A DNA stretch of 64,000 nucleotides from Occallatibacter savannae (GTDB taxonomy: Bacteria > Acidobacteriota > Terriglobia > Terriglobales > Acidobacteriaceae), in contig NZ_QFFY01000003.1 of the NCBI RefSeq assembly GCF_003131205.1, positions 434,001-498,000 on the forward strand, in the 5' to 3' direction. Made by a program: the position numbers and the translations under genes. Of the stretch, positions 1 through 8,817 are shown one piece after another. Numbering within the stretch: the stretch's first letter is position 1; the number at the start of each line of letters is the position of its first letter. The notes under the pieces were generated by a model that saw only the letters and a list, made by a program, of their open reading frames with translations, was not told the DNA's origin and ran no database searches.

Positions 1-2
1 CG

Positions 3-1205
3 CAGTTCAAAGCGGAGCATTTCAACGCGACGGAATGGGCGAAGCTCTTCAAGGAGGCGGGCGCGCAGTATGTGGTGCCGGTGGCAGAGCATCACGATGG
101 CTTCTCGATGTACGACTCAGGCCTGTCGGACTGGACAGTGGTGAAGATGGGGCCGAACCGGGATACGCTGGGCGAACTGGCGGCCGCGGTGCGTGCACAG
201 GGGCTGCACTTCGGGCTGAGTTCGCATCGCGCGGAGCACAATTTCTTCTACTCATTCGGGCGTGTGAACCGGTCGGATGTCAATGATCCGAAGTACGCGT
301 CACTGTACGGCCCGGCGCATCAGTGGCTCGAGCCAGGCAGCGACGAGCACGGCATGATGAACGACTGGACGTATGTGAGCGAGGCGTGGACGAGGGACTG
401 GCTGGCGCGCGATACGGAGTTGGTGGAGAAGTACAAGCCGGAGATTGTGTACTTCGACTGGTGGATCGGGCAGCCGAACTTCCGCCGTGCCGTGACGGAG
501 TTTGCGGCTTTCTATTACAACTACGCAGCGGCCCACAACTCGACGGCTGTTATCGACTTTAAAGATTACTCGCTGAACTGGAAGGCGGCTACGCGCGACT
601 TTGAACGTGGACAGCAGGACAAAATCATCGCAGACCACTGGCAGACAGACACGTCGATCAGCAATGCGTCGTGGGGATACATTGAGCACGACACGTTCAA
701 GTCGCCTGAATTCCTTGTGCATCAGTTGGTTGACATTGTGAGCAAGAACGGGAACCTGCTGCTGAATTTCGGGCCGCGTTCGGACGGGACGATTCCGGAC
801 GAGGTGCAGAATACGCTGCGGGAGATGGGCGCGTGGCTGAAGGTGAACGGCGAGGCGATCTACGGCACAACAACATGGAAGACATTTGGTGAGGGCCCGA
901 CGAAGGTGGTTGGCGGGGCGTTCCACGATACGGATACGAAGCCTTACACGCCGGAGGACTTCCGCTTTACGGCGAAGGGCAATGCGGTGTACGCAATCGG
1001 CATGGCATGCCCGGCGGATGGCAAGGGAACGATCCACGCGCTCGGAACATCGCATGAAGGCGGAGCGCTCGCGTTGGGAAACGTTGAACTGCTCGGGTCG
1101 ACGGAGAAGGTCAGCTTTAACCAGACTGCAGATGGACTCGAGGTGACGCTGCCGGCCGGCGCTCAGTGTAAATACGCGTACGCGCTGAAGCTCACTGCGA
1201 AGTAG
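3..1205 (+). CDS. Alpha-L-fucosidase, GH29 (5' truncated by window edge)
   Basis: Retaining exo-fucosidase that releases L-fucose from plant or glycan chains. The reading frame is open from base 3, with no start in view, so the N-terminus lies outside the window. HHDGF and GLHFGLSSHRAEHNFF near the start match the GH29 TIM barrel. YFDWW, with its Asp codon at 456-458, fits the GH29 nucleophile strand, and the sequence ends with a beta-sandwich-like C-terminal domain. A GH32 gene follows 127 bases downstream on the same strand. The family call is secure; secretion cannot be judged without the N-terminus. Confidence 0.92.
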   Translation, partial: QFKAEHFNATEWAKLFKEAGAQYVVPVAEHHDGFSMYDSGLSDWTVVKMGPNRDTLGELAAAVRAQGLHFGLSSHRAEHNFFYSFGRVNRSDVNDPKYASLYGPAHQWLEPGSDEHGMMNDWTYVSEAWTRDWLARDTELVEKYKPEIVYFDWWIGQPNFRRAVTEFAAFYYNYAAAHNSTAVIDFKDYSLNWKAATRDFERGQQDKIIADHWQTDTSISNASWGYIEHDTFKSPEFLVHQLVDIVSKNGNLLLNFGPRSDGTIPDEVQNTLREMGAWLKVNGEAIYGTTTWKTFGEGPTKVVGGAFHDTDTKPYTPEDFRFTAKGNAVYAIGMACPADGKGTIHALGTSHEGGALALGNVELLGSTEKVSFNQTADGLEVTLPAGAQCKYAYALKLTAK

Positions 1206-1332
1206 GTACGGCATCGGCTGGCGGTGCGTGACCCCATTCACCTCGCCGGCATTGATTCTGGTGACTGATCGCGGGACGTCAACATTGGCGTGCCGCGATA
1301 TAGTCTCAGGGAGACGGAGGTATGGGCGCGGT

Positions 1333-2841
1333 ATGAAGCAGTGTCGTCGCAGCTTTCTCAAATCCGGAGTTGCCGCCGCAGCCCTGATGGCTACGAAGCC
1401 CTGCGCGAGCCTCGCCGCGCCTGATGTCGCAGAGATTGCGCACGATCCGCTGCGGCCTGAGTTTCATTTAATGCCGCAGCACAACTGGATGAACGATCCG
1501 AACGGGCCGATCTGGTGGAAGGGGCAGTACCACCTGTTCTACCAGCTGAATCCACATGCGGCGGTGTGGGGCGACATGCACTGGGGACATGCGGTGAGCC
1601 CGGATATGATTCATTGGCGTCACGAACCGATTGCGCTGGCGCCGACTCCAGGTGGTGCGGACAGCGAGGGATGCTTCAGCGGATCGGCCGTTGTGTTCGA
1701 TGGTAAGCCGACCTTCATCTACACCGGCGTGCAGAACGCGCCGCCAGATCAGGTGACGATCCGAGACGGGAATGACAAGCTGCGCGAGACGCAGATGCTG
1801 GCCGTTGCAGAAGACGACAAGTTGCTGCGGTGGAAGAAGGATCAGAAGCCGGTTATTGCATCGCCTCCGCCGGGAATGATGGTGACTGGGTTTCGCGATC
1901 CATGCCCCTGGCGCGAGGGCGACACGTGGTATCTGGGTGTGGGTTCAGGCGAGCGCGAGGTGGGCGGGTGCGTGCTGCTGTACCGCTCGAAGGATCTGCG
2001 TCACTGGGAGTACCTGCACAAGCTGGCGCAGGGCAAGCCGAACGGCAAGGTTGCGGTGAATCCGTGCGACAGCGGCGAGATGTGGGAGTGCCCGGACTTT
2101 TTCGCTCTCGACGGACATCATGTACTGCTCTATTCCTCGGAGAACAAGGTTTTCTGGACGACGGGCGAATATGACACGCACAAGCACCTTTACTTTCCCC
2201 TGAAGACCGGGGTGCTCGATCATGATGCGGCGTACTATGCGCCGAAGAGTTTTGTGGCGCCGGATGGCCGGAGGATTCTGTGGGGATGGCTGCGGGAGAT
2301 GCGGCCGGATGCGCAGTTCTCCGCTGCGGGATGGGCGGGCGCTATGAGTTTGCCGCGAGTGCTGAGCGTAAATCACGATGGATATCTGGAGATGATGCCG
2401 GCGGGGGAATTTGAGAAGCTTCGCGGCGAGGCCGTGACTGCGAAGGTGAGCGCCGGCGAGCCGCTCCGGCTCAAGCTCGATGCGCTGCGGCACGAGATTT
2501 CTATTCCGCTGGGCACAGCGGCTCCGAAGTTCAGCGTGAAGCTGGTAACAGATGGGAGGAAGGCGTGGGAGCTTGCTGTTGACGTTGCAGGACGGACCGT
2601 CACCTGCGGAGAGATTGCGGTGCCCATTCCGCAGACACCGTGGAAGAGCGATGCGTTGCGGATTATTGTTGATGCGTCGGTGATTGAGACATTTGTCGTC
2701 GGTCGCGAGGCGCTGACCAGCCGTGTGTACAACGTTGCGGCGGGCAAGACGGAGTTGCAGATCGATGTGATTGGTGGCGAAAGTGTTGAAGTGAAGCACT
2801 GGCCGCTGCAGGCGATATCGAAGGATCGGCTGACAACCTAA
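1333..2841 (+). CDS. Tat-exported GH32 beta-fructosidase (levanase/inulinase/invertase type)
   Basis: Hydrolyses terminal beta-fructofuranosyl bonds of fructans or sucrose. I chose the ATG at 1333 because a GGAGG at 1316-1320 precedes it and because it begins with a twin-arginine signal (CRRSFLK), placing the enzyme in the periplasm or outside. The GH32 triad is visible: WMNDPNG (nucleophile Asp about residue 55), FRDP (about 189) and MWECP (acid/base Glu about 252). A five-bladed propeller is followed by a short C-terminal beta-sandwich ending in VEVKHWPL. The frame stays open upstream to 1228, but that extension would mask the signal peptide. Length 502 aa, usual for the family. Exact substrate is not readable. 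Confidence 0.92.
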   Translation: MKQCRRSFLKSGVAAAALMATKPCASLAAPDVAEIAHDPLRPEFHLMPQHNWMNDPNGPIWWKGQYHLFYQLNPHAAVWGDMHWGHAVSPDMIHWRHEPIALAPTPGGADSEGCFSGSAVVFDGKPTFIYTGVQNAPPDQVTIRDGNDKLRETQMLAVAEDDKLLRWKKDQKPVIASPPPGMMVTGFRDPCPWREGDTWYLGVGSGEREVGGCVLLYRSKDLRHWEYLHKLAQGKPNGKVAVNPCDSGEMWECPDFFALDGHHVLLYSSENKVFWTTGEYDTHKHLYFPLKTGVLDHDAAYYAPKSFVAPDGRRILWGWLREMRPDAQFSAAGWAGAMSLPRVLSVNHDGYLEMMPAGEFEKLRGEAVTAKVSAGEPLRLKLDALRHEISIPLGTAAPKFSVKLVTDGRKAWELAVDVAGRTVTCGEIAVPIPQTPWKSDALRIIVDASVIETFVVGREALTSRVYNVAAGKTELQIDVIGGESVEVKHWPLQAISKDRLTT

Positions 2842-2922
2842 GCTTTGATCTCGCGAAAGAGTCCCGACAGCGCTCAGCTATATTGAAGCGGTAGCTGTCT
2901 TCCCCATTCCAAGGACTCACAA

Positions 2923-4797
2923 ATGACATTGAACCGTCGTGGTTTTCTTGCCGTGTGCAGCAGTGCAGGCATCACCTCCGCTCTTTTTCCTGGAGTTCTC
3001 TATACCCTGGCCGCGCAGGCGCAGGAGGCGAGTGGGACAGATCAGTCGAAGCCGCCGAAGATTACGCCGGAGATGATCGACGCGGCGGCGGTGCTGGCGG
3101 GTGTCGGGCCGTTTACGGATGCGCAGAAGAAGATGATGATGGACGGGCTCGTGGATGAGAACGGGTCGTACAAGGCGATTCGAAAGCTGAAGATACCGAA
3201 CTCGGTGCCGCCGGCGTATGTGTTTCATCCGCAGGTGCAGGGAACTCCGAAGCACTTGGTTCAAGAGCTGGGTCGAGGGGGATGGAGTCCGAGATCTGAT
3301 GTAAGTGCTCCATCGAGGATCGAGGACCTCGCTTTCTCGACGGTGAGCGAATTAGCAAGCCTGCTACGAACGCGCAAGATCACGTCGCTCGCGCTGACGC
3401 AGATGTACATCGCAAGACTGAAGCGATACGACTCGAAGCTGCACTTTGTGATCACGCTGACGGAGGAGCGGGCGCTGGCGCAGGCGAAGGCGGCGGATGC
3501 GGAGATTGCTGCGGGCAAGTATCGCGGGCCGCTACATGGGATTCCGTGGGGTGCGAAGGATCTGCTGGCGGTGAAGGGGTATCCGACGACGTGGGGTGCG
3601 GGTGGATTCGAGCACCAGTCGTTTGATGAAGACGCGACTGTGGTGAAGCGGCTCGACGAGGCTGGGGCGGTGCTGGTTGCGAAGTTCACACTTGGCGCGC
3701 TGGCGATGGGCGACAAGTGGTTTGGCGGCCGCACACGCAATCCATGGAATCCGGAGCAGGGATCGAGTGGTTCGTCGGCGGGATCGGCGAGTGCTGTCGC
3801 TGCAGGTTGCGTGGCGTTTGCGATTGGGTCGGAGACACTGGGGTCAATCAGTTCTCCTTGTACGCGGTGTGGAGCTACGGGCCTGCGGCCTTCATTTGGT
3901 GCGGTGCCGCGCACGGGAGCGATGGCGTTGAGCTGGACCATGGATAAACTCGGGCCCATCGCGCGCTCGGCTGAAGACTGTGCGCTGATTCTCGATATCA
4001 TTCACGGCCCCGATGGTCATGACACGTCGGCAGCTGAGATGTACTTTCGCTACCCACCGCAAGAGAATCTGCGTTCGCTCCGCGTGGGATACATCAAACA
4101 TGACTTCGACGAGCCTGAGCCCTTCAAAACCGAACCGCCTCCGAAGTCTGAAACCGCAGAGGAAAAGAAAGAGCGCGAGAAGCGCGAGGCGGAGGGGAAG
4201 GCTGCGTACGAGCGGCGCATGTACGATCGGCGCTACGATCGCGCGGCGCTCGACAAGCTGCGCGGCATGGGCATCGAACTGATTCCGGTGGAGCTGCCGA
4301 AGCTGCCGTATGGCGCGATGGTTCCGCTGTTGACTGCGGAGGCCGCAGCGGCGTTCGATGATCTGACACTGAGCGGACGCGATCGGTTGCTGACGGAGCA
4401 AGGGATTGAGGACTGGCCGAATGCATTCCGTACGGCGCGATTCTATCCCGCGGTGGAGTACATCCAGGCAAATCGCGCGCGGACGCTGGCGGTGCAGCAG
4501 GTATCGGCGCTGTTCGAGAAGGTCGACATCATCGTGGCGTCGTCAGGCGGCATGCAGCTGCTGGCGACGAACCTGACGGGGCATCCGGCTGCGATCGTTC
4601 CGAACGGGATTCGCGGAGACGATGCGCCCCGTCCCCCAAAGGTCGACACCGGAGATGAAGACAACATCGGCGGGCCGGGGACGCCGGTCTCGATTACGTT
4701 CCTCGCAGGTCTGTATGACGATGCGCGGCTGGCGGCGTTCGCACAGGCGTATCAGGATGCGACCGGATTCAACAAGGTTCATCCGAAGCTGGATTGA
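2923..4797 (+). CDS. Tat-exported amidase (amidase-signature family)
   Basis: Amide hydrolase with the Ser-cisSer-Lys triad of the amidase-signature family. Lys212 lies in GIPWGAKDLL, cis-Ser about 282 in the GSSGSSAG loop, and the nucleophile Ser about 308 in TLGSIS. The start ATG at 2923 has AAGGA at 2911-2915. The N-terminus (LNRRGFLA) is a twin-arginine signal, so this is an exported amidase, not GatA. About 130 residues precede the signature domain. Residues 395-430 form a Lys/Glu-rich charged insertion (EEKKEREKREAEGKAA) that looks like a surface helix or disordered loop. The substrate is unknown. Confidence 0.9.
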   Translation: MTLNRRGFLAVCSSAGITSALFPGVLYTLAAQAQEASGTDQSKPPKITPEMIDAAAVLAGVGPFTDAQKKMMMDGLVDENGSYKAIRKLKIPNSVPPAYVFHPQVQGTPKHLVQELGRGGWSPRSDVSAPSRIEDLAFSTVSELASLLRTRKITSLALTQMYIARLKRYDSKLHFVITLTEERALAQAKAADAEIAAGKYRGPLHGIPWGAKDLLAVKGYPTTWGAGGFEHQSFDEDATVVKRLDEAGAVLVAKFTLGALAMGDKWFGGRTRNPWNPEQGSSGSSAGSASAVAAGCVAFAIGSETLGSISSPCTRCGATGLRPSFGAVPRTGAMALSWTMDKLGPIARSAEDCALILDIIHGPDGHDTSAAEMYFRYPPQENLRSLRVGYIKHDFDEPEPFKTEPPPKSETAEEKKEREKREAEGKAAYERRMYDRRYDRAALDKLRGMGIELIPVELPKLPYGAMVPLLTAEAAAAFDDLTLSGRDRLLTEQGIEDWPNAFRTARFYPAVEYIQANRARTLAVQQVSALFEKVDIIVASSGGMQLLATNLTGHPAAIVPNGIRGDDAPRPPKVDTGDEDNIGGPGTPVSITFLAGLYDDARLAAFAQAYQDATGFNKVHPKLD

Positions 4798-4804
4798 GTT
4801 GGGC

Positions 4805-4830
4805 GTTCGGCAACCTTAAGGCTGCCGAAC
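4805..4830. terminator. Hairpin between convergent genes, probable bidirectional terminator
   Basis: GTTCGGCA at 4805-4812 pairs with TGCCGAAC at 4823-4830, and the interior CCTTAAGG is itself palindromic. It lies between the amidase stop (4797) and the FKBP stop (4844), which converge. There is no clear T-run, so Rho-independent function is uncertain. Confidence 0.55.
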
Positions 4831-4843
4831 ACGATAGAACAGG

Positions 4844-5608
4844 TTAGTTTGACTGCGGCTTCTCTGCAGGTGGAGCCCCGATGGGCGGGGTTGCAGGCGG
4901 AGGAGTTCCGGCGGGAGGAGGCGCGCCTGGATTTGCGCCAGCCGGAGGCGGAGTCGCTTGATCTGTCGGTTTACCGCCTGGAGCAGGGGAACGCATCGGC
5001 TGTCCGGCGGGACGACCCATCGGCATCTGTGTTTCGAGGTCGCTCTGATCCACGAGCTCAACGTCAAAGATCAGGTCGGCTTTCTCAGGAATTGCACCGG
5101 GACGGCCTCGCACTCCGTAGGCGAGCTGCCAGGGGATGAATAGGCGTCGCTTTCCGCCAATTCTCATGCCGGTGAGGCCCTGATCGAATCCGGGTATCAG
5201 CTTTCCGAATCCCTGCGGGAACGGTAGCGGGCGCGGCTCGCCCATCTTCGGCTTGCCGTCTGCGTCCAGTTCCGGCTTGCCGTCCTTGTCGAGCACGGGG
5301 GCAGGGTGATCGTAGGATGAGTCGAACTTCTGGCCGTTTGAAGCGAGCCAGCCGGTGTAGTGGACTTTGTATAGCTTGTAGGGTTCGGCTAGCGGACCGG
5401 TGCCGATCTTGAGGTCCTGGTAGCGGAGGGAGAACGCCGTTTTCACGAGCCCGTGGCCTGCGGGAATGCCGGGAGGAAGCTTGACCCAGGGTGCCGGCGC
5501 GCTTCCGGTTTTGGCCGCCGGGGCATGACTGGCCGGTTTGGGTGCGGGCTGCGCGCACACCGCGACAGAGGTGGCCACAGCGAACACAGGTGCGAGGAAA
5601 TGTTTCAT
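4844..5608 (-). CDS. Exported FKBP-type peptidyl-prolyl isomerase with Pro-rich tail
   Basis: Catalyses cis-trans isomerisation of prolyl bonds, probably on exported proteins. Start at 5608 (MKHFLAPVFAVATS) gives a Sec signal peptide; a GGGAG lies about 10 bases upstream. An in-frame upstream ATG at 5671 would bury the signal. The FKBP_C domain spans roughly residues 70-190, with VHYTGW, GQKFDSS and ELVDQ as recognisable strands. A loop carrying DKDGKPELDADGKP is inserted after the GQKFDSS strand. The last 60 residues are almost entirely Pro, Ala and Gly, a low-complexity tail unusual for the family. It converges with the amidase. Confidence 0.9.
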   Translation of the reverse strand: MKHFLAPVFAVATSVAVCAQPAPKPASHAPAAKTGSAPAPWVKLPPGIPAGHGLVKTAFSLRYQDLKIGTGPLAEPYKLYKVHYTGWLASNGQKFDSSYDHPAPVLDKDGKPELDADGKPKMGEPRPLPFPQGFGKLIPGFDQGLTGMRIGGKRRLFIPWQLAYGVRGRPGAIPEKADLIFDVELVDQSDLETQMPMGRPAGQPMRSPAPGGKPTDQATPPPAGANPGAPPPAGTPPPATPPIGAPPAEKPQSN

Positions 5609-5734
5609 TGCGTTGGAATGCTCCCGTCTGTTCTTATTTCGGGAGTTTAGCAGCAGCTCCCTTCCCAACATTTGCGGTAGCAGACGGTCCTGAAAACTTA
5701 TGGGGACTTTATCTGCTCGCCGCTACAGTAGCTC

Positions 5735-6529
5735 ATGGACGCACTCATCCTTCAACTTCTCCATCATTCCTGGCTCCCCGCCGGATCGTTTCTCGCTGGA
5801 GTATTGAATTCGATCGCGGGTGGTGGCTCATTTTTGTCACTCCCTGCATTGTTCGCCAGCGCTGCCGGCGCGGGTGCAGTTGCCATTCAGGCTACGAATA
5901 CAGTCGCGTTATGGCCGGGTCAGCTTACGGGACTTGTCGCGTTTCGCAAGGAGCTGCGCGAATATAAGCGCGAGCTTCTGCCGCTGGGCATAGCTGCGGG
6001 GCTGGGCGGCTGGGTTGGCGGACAGCTACTGCTGCGAACGAAAAATCACATGTTTCTGAAGCTGCTGCCCTGGCTGCTGCTGTTTGCTGCGGTGATGTTT
6101 GTGCTCAGCTTTCCCCTCGGCCGTTGGATGAAGACGCTCAACGGCGGCGAGCGCCATACCAAGTTGCTGATGATCGGCATGGTGCTGGTGAGCGTGTACG
6201 TCGGCTACTTCGGCGCGGGGGGCGGATTCCTGGTGATGGCGCTGTTCGGGGTATGCGGCGTGCACGATATTCACGAGATGAATGCGCTGAAGGTGCTGAC
6301 GGCCGCGGTGTCCATTGGTATACCGGCGATCTCGTTTATAGCCGCGGGACGCGTGCAGTGGTATTTCTGCTTTGAGATGGCAATTCTTGCGGCTCTGGGC
6401 GGATTCATCGGCGCACACTACAGCCGATTGATCAACCAGGCGCTGATGCGGAGGACGGTAGCGGCGATCGGATTCATGACGTCGGCATACTTCTTCATGC
6501 AGAACTATGCCATGCATCCGGTGCGCTGA
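5735..6529 (+). CDS. TSUP-family membrane transporter (TauE/SafE type)
   Basis: A 264-aa polytopic inner-membrane protein of the sulfite/organosulfur exporter family. The family hallmark GxLNSIAGGGSF appears near residue 25 and a second half-repeat GYFGAGGGFLVM near residue 160, as expected for the two-fold pseudo-repeat. About eight hydrophobic segments can be seen. Start ATG at 5735 lacks a strong Shine-Dalgarno. Its stop is one base away from the stop of the convergent gene at 6531. Substrate unknown; a second TSUP paralogue is at 27698. Confidence 0.85.
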   Translation: MDALILQLLHHSWLPAGSFLAGVLNSIAGGGSFLSLPALFASAAGAGAVAIQATNTVALWPGQLTGLVAFRKELREYKRELLPLGIAAGLGGWVGGQLLLRTKNHMFLKLLPWLLLFAAVMFVLSFPLGRWMKTLNGGERHTKLLMIGMVLVSVYVGYFGAGGGFLVMALFGVCGVHDIHEMNALKVLTAAVSIGIPAISFIAAGRVQWYFCFEMAILAALGGFIGAHYSRLINQALMRRTVAAIGFMTSAYFFMQNYAMHPVR

Positions 6530-6530
6530 A

Positions 6531-7097
6531 TCAGTTGGCGATTCTCACCTCGGAGCCCTGCGCCATCTTGGTCCAGTGCACATTGTCCGGTGAGAACTCC
6601 TGCGCGTATTCGATGTGGTCGTGGTCTTTGAAGACGTTCACTACGTGGAAGAAGGTCGTGACACCGCCATCCGTGCTCTCCCATGGGAACGTCCACACGT
6701 TTCCGACGATCTGCAGGCGGCCTGAACCGACGGCCTGACCATCCTTGGGGATGGGGTAGCTTGTGTACATCTTAGTCAGGTCGCTGTAGGTGAAGACGAG
6801 AAGGACCTTGGATTCGCCGTTGACGTATTGATTGCAGGCGACGTATCCACCGCTCTTCCAGCAATCGTTGCGGAGCGTCGTGTCTTCCTTGCCGGCATCG
6901 CTGTGAGCAGTGGCGAAACGCTCGCCGGTCACCTTCCAAGTCCCTGCGTAGGCCATCACAGTGTCAATTCCGCCGGATGCCTGCTGATCAGCGATGACGG
7001 GGGGCTTGCGATCATTGGGAGCCTGCGCAGATGAAGCAGGCATGATGAGCAGGGTTGCGGCCAAGCCAAACACGAGGGGAGAGATGAAGCGACGCAT
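6531..7097 (-). CDS. Secreted protein of unknown function, DUF1579/lipocalin-like
   Basis: 188 aa with a clear Sec signal (MRRFISPLVFGLAATLLIMPASSA) and an AGGAGG about 8-10 bases before the ATG. The mature part has a beta-rich pattern (YAGTWKVTGER, LLVFTYSDLTKMYTSY, NVWTFPWES), resembling DUF1579 or lipocalin-like proteins in which GxW opens the barrel. Two cysteines (NDCWKSGGYVACNQY) could form a disulphide in the periplasm. No catalytic residues are evident. Family assignment is tentative. Confidence 0.75.
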   Translation of the reverse strand: MRRFISPLVFGLAATLLIMPASSAQAPNDRKPPVIADQQASGGIDTVMAYAGTWKVTGERFATAHSDAGKEDTTLRNDCWKSGGYVACNQYVNGESKVLLVFTYSDLTKMYTSYPIPKDGQAVGSGRLQIVGNVWTFPWESTDGGVTTFFHVVNVFKDHDHIEYAQEFSPDNVHWTKMAQGSEVRIAN

Positions 7098-7157
7098 GAA
7101 TCCGGACCTCCTGCCTACGCTGCCATGGTAACTGCGAAAAATCCGTCAGAAAAGTAC

Positions 7158-8294
7158 TCAGCTTGATCTCGCCAGCATTCCGGCTAGAAGGGCCGTGCGG
7201 GGCGCCAGATGCTCGAGCAGAATCGACTCGTGGGTGGCATGCGCTCCCTCGCCAACAGCACCCATGCCGTCGAGGGTTGGTATGCCGAGAGCTGAAGTGA
7301 AATTGCCGTCGGAGGCTCCGCCGGTTGCGGCTTCTTGCAACCCAATGTCGATGTCAGCCGCCAGAAGTCGGGCTCGGTTGAAGAGTTGCACGGTTCCACG
7401 CGTGCGCTCCATCGGCGGCCGGTTGATGCCACCGGTGATGTTGAGAGAACAGCGGCGGTCGGCGGCTTTGAGCGAAGCGAATTTTCGCTCGATGCGAGGA
7501 CCGTCGGCTATTCGGGCGATGCGCACGTCGACTTCGGCAAAGGCTTCCGCTGGGATGACGTTTGTTTTGCTGCCACCGCCTGCGACTCCGACGCTGACGG
7601 TGAGGCCGCGTTTGAGGTCGGTCCAGCTGCTGACGGTGTCGATGACGCGAGAGAGTTCGCGCAAAGCGCTGACGCCCTTCTCGAAGTCGACGCCGGCATG
7701 AGCCGCGACTCCTCGGATGTCGATGCGCCAGTTTCCGGTGCCCTTGCGTGCTGTTTTATAGGCGAGACCCTGAGCTGGTTCGAGAACAAAGACCGCTGCG
7801 CATTGTCTTGCCAGGGCTTCGGTAATGGGGCGCGAAACAGGGCTACCGATCTCTTCATCGCTGTTCAGAAGCAGGATCACTTCTTGCTGAATCAGATCCG
7901 CTTCCGTGAGCATCTCCAGTGCGGTGAGAGCCAGGGCGACGCCGGCCTTCATGTCCAGCGTGCCGGGGCCCCAGAGTCGGCCCTCGGCGATGCGGCATGG
8001 CATGGAGCGGAGCGTGCCGATCGGCCAGACCGTGTCCAAATGACCGAGGAGGAGAACAGGCTTGCCAGGGGCTTGTTCACGGGGCCCGAACCGCGCTTCG
8101 AGGATGTCTCCGTAAGCGCGCCGGCGATGCAGCTTGACTCTCCCTCCGCGAGCGCGGACTTCACCGGCGGCGATGGCGACGCAGGCGTCTACATCCGGCT
8201 TGCTGTCGGAGGGTGATTCGCACATGACGAGTTTGCGCGTGAGTGCGAGCAGTGACGACTCTTTGCGGCGGGCTCCGGCCAGCAGCGCGCGCAT
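7158..8294 (-). CDS. M20 family metallopeptidase (carboxypeptidase G2-like)
   Basis: Zinc-dependent exopeptidase or deacylase. The ligands and catalytic residues are in order: GHLDTVW (His, Asp), GPGTLDMKAG (bridging Asp), NSDEEIGS (general-base Glu and ligand Glu), GVAAHAG (dimerisation-domain His) and GEGAHATHE near the C-terminus. The layout fits the CPG2 subgroup. The start is uncertain: ATG at 8294 gives MRALLAGARRKESSL, GTG at 8327 and ATG at 8405 are in frame, and the last overlaps the start of the divergent YCII gene. I prefer 8294 because homology-like sequence begins there. No signal peptide, so cytoplasmic. Confidence 0.88.
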   Translation of the reverse strand: MRALLAGARRKESSLLALTRKLVMCESPSDSKPDVDACVAIAAGEVRARGGRVKLHRRRAYGDILEARFGPREQAPGKPVLLLGHLDTVWPIGTLRSMPCRIAEGRLWGPGTLDMKAGVALALTALEMLTEADLIQQEVILLLNSDEEIGSPVSRPITEALARQCAAVFVLEPAQGLAYKTARKGTGNWRIDIRGVAAHAGVDFEKGVSALRELSRVIDTVSSWTDLKRGLTVSVGVAGGGSKTNVIPAEAFAEVDVRIARIADGPRIERKFASLKAADRRCSLNITGGINRPPMERTRGTVQLFNRARLLAADIDIGLQEAATGGASDGNFTSALGIPTLDGMGAVGEGAHATHESILLEHLAPRTALLAGMLARSS

Positions 8295-8403
8295 CGGGAT
8301 TTCGGCATCAGGTTCGTGCGGGTTCACGGCTCTCAGTTTAGCGGTCAGGATGGAATTTGCGGCGAGGCTCTCTGAAGTAGAATCCGAATCGACAGGAGTT
8401 GCC

Positions 8404-8706
8404 ATGCACTACCTGCTCTTCTACGAAGTGGCGGACGACTATATCGATCGCCGGGCGGAATTCCGGAATATCCATCTGAAGCTGGGCTGGGAAGCAGCCG
8501 AGCGCGGCGAACTGGTGCTGGGCGGCGCGCTGGCCAACCCGCCCGACGGAGCCGTGCTTCTTTTCAAGGGCGACTCGCCGGCAGTGGCGGAGAAATTTGC
8601 AGAGGCTGATCCCTACGTGAAGAACGGCCTGGTGAAACGATGGCATGTCCGCGAGTGGACTACGGTAGTGGGAGAGCTCTCCGCGAACCCGAAGCGCCCT
8701 GCTTAG
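8404..8706 (+). CDS. YCII-related domain protein
   Basis: A 100-aa small alpha/beta (ferredoxin-like) protein of the YCII family. The conserved His is in RNIHL (residue about 24), and the C-terminal DPYVKNGLVKRWHVREW block is diagnostic. The start ATG at 8404 has CAGGAG six bases upstream. It diverges from the M20 peptidase, so the two genes share a promoter region inside 8295-8403. Family members include chlorodienelactone-related proteins, but most are uncharacterised; the reaction cannot be inferred. Confidence 0.88.
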   Translation: MHYLLFYEVADDYIDRRAEFRNIHLKLGWEAAERGELVLGGALANPPDGAVLLFKGDSPAVAEKFAEADPYVKNGLVKRWHVREWTTVVGELSANPKRPA

Positions 8707-8817
8707 CTTCTGATTCCTTCTCTGTTGGGCCTGACGCCCGGGCCCAGGTATTCGAAGGGGGACAGAACAGCCGCATATTCAACGCTTGCGGTCCTGTACA
8801 CTAAAAGGTTCAGTCCA

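Noticed and set aside
300-1361. Long minus-strand open frame of 353 codons
   Set aside because: Antisense to the fucosidase; Arg/Val/Leu-rich composition typical of a shadow frame in high-G+C DNA.
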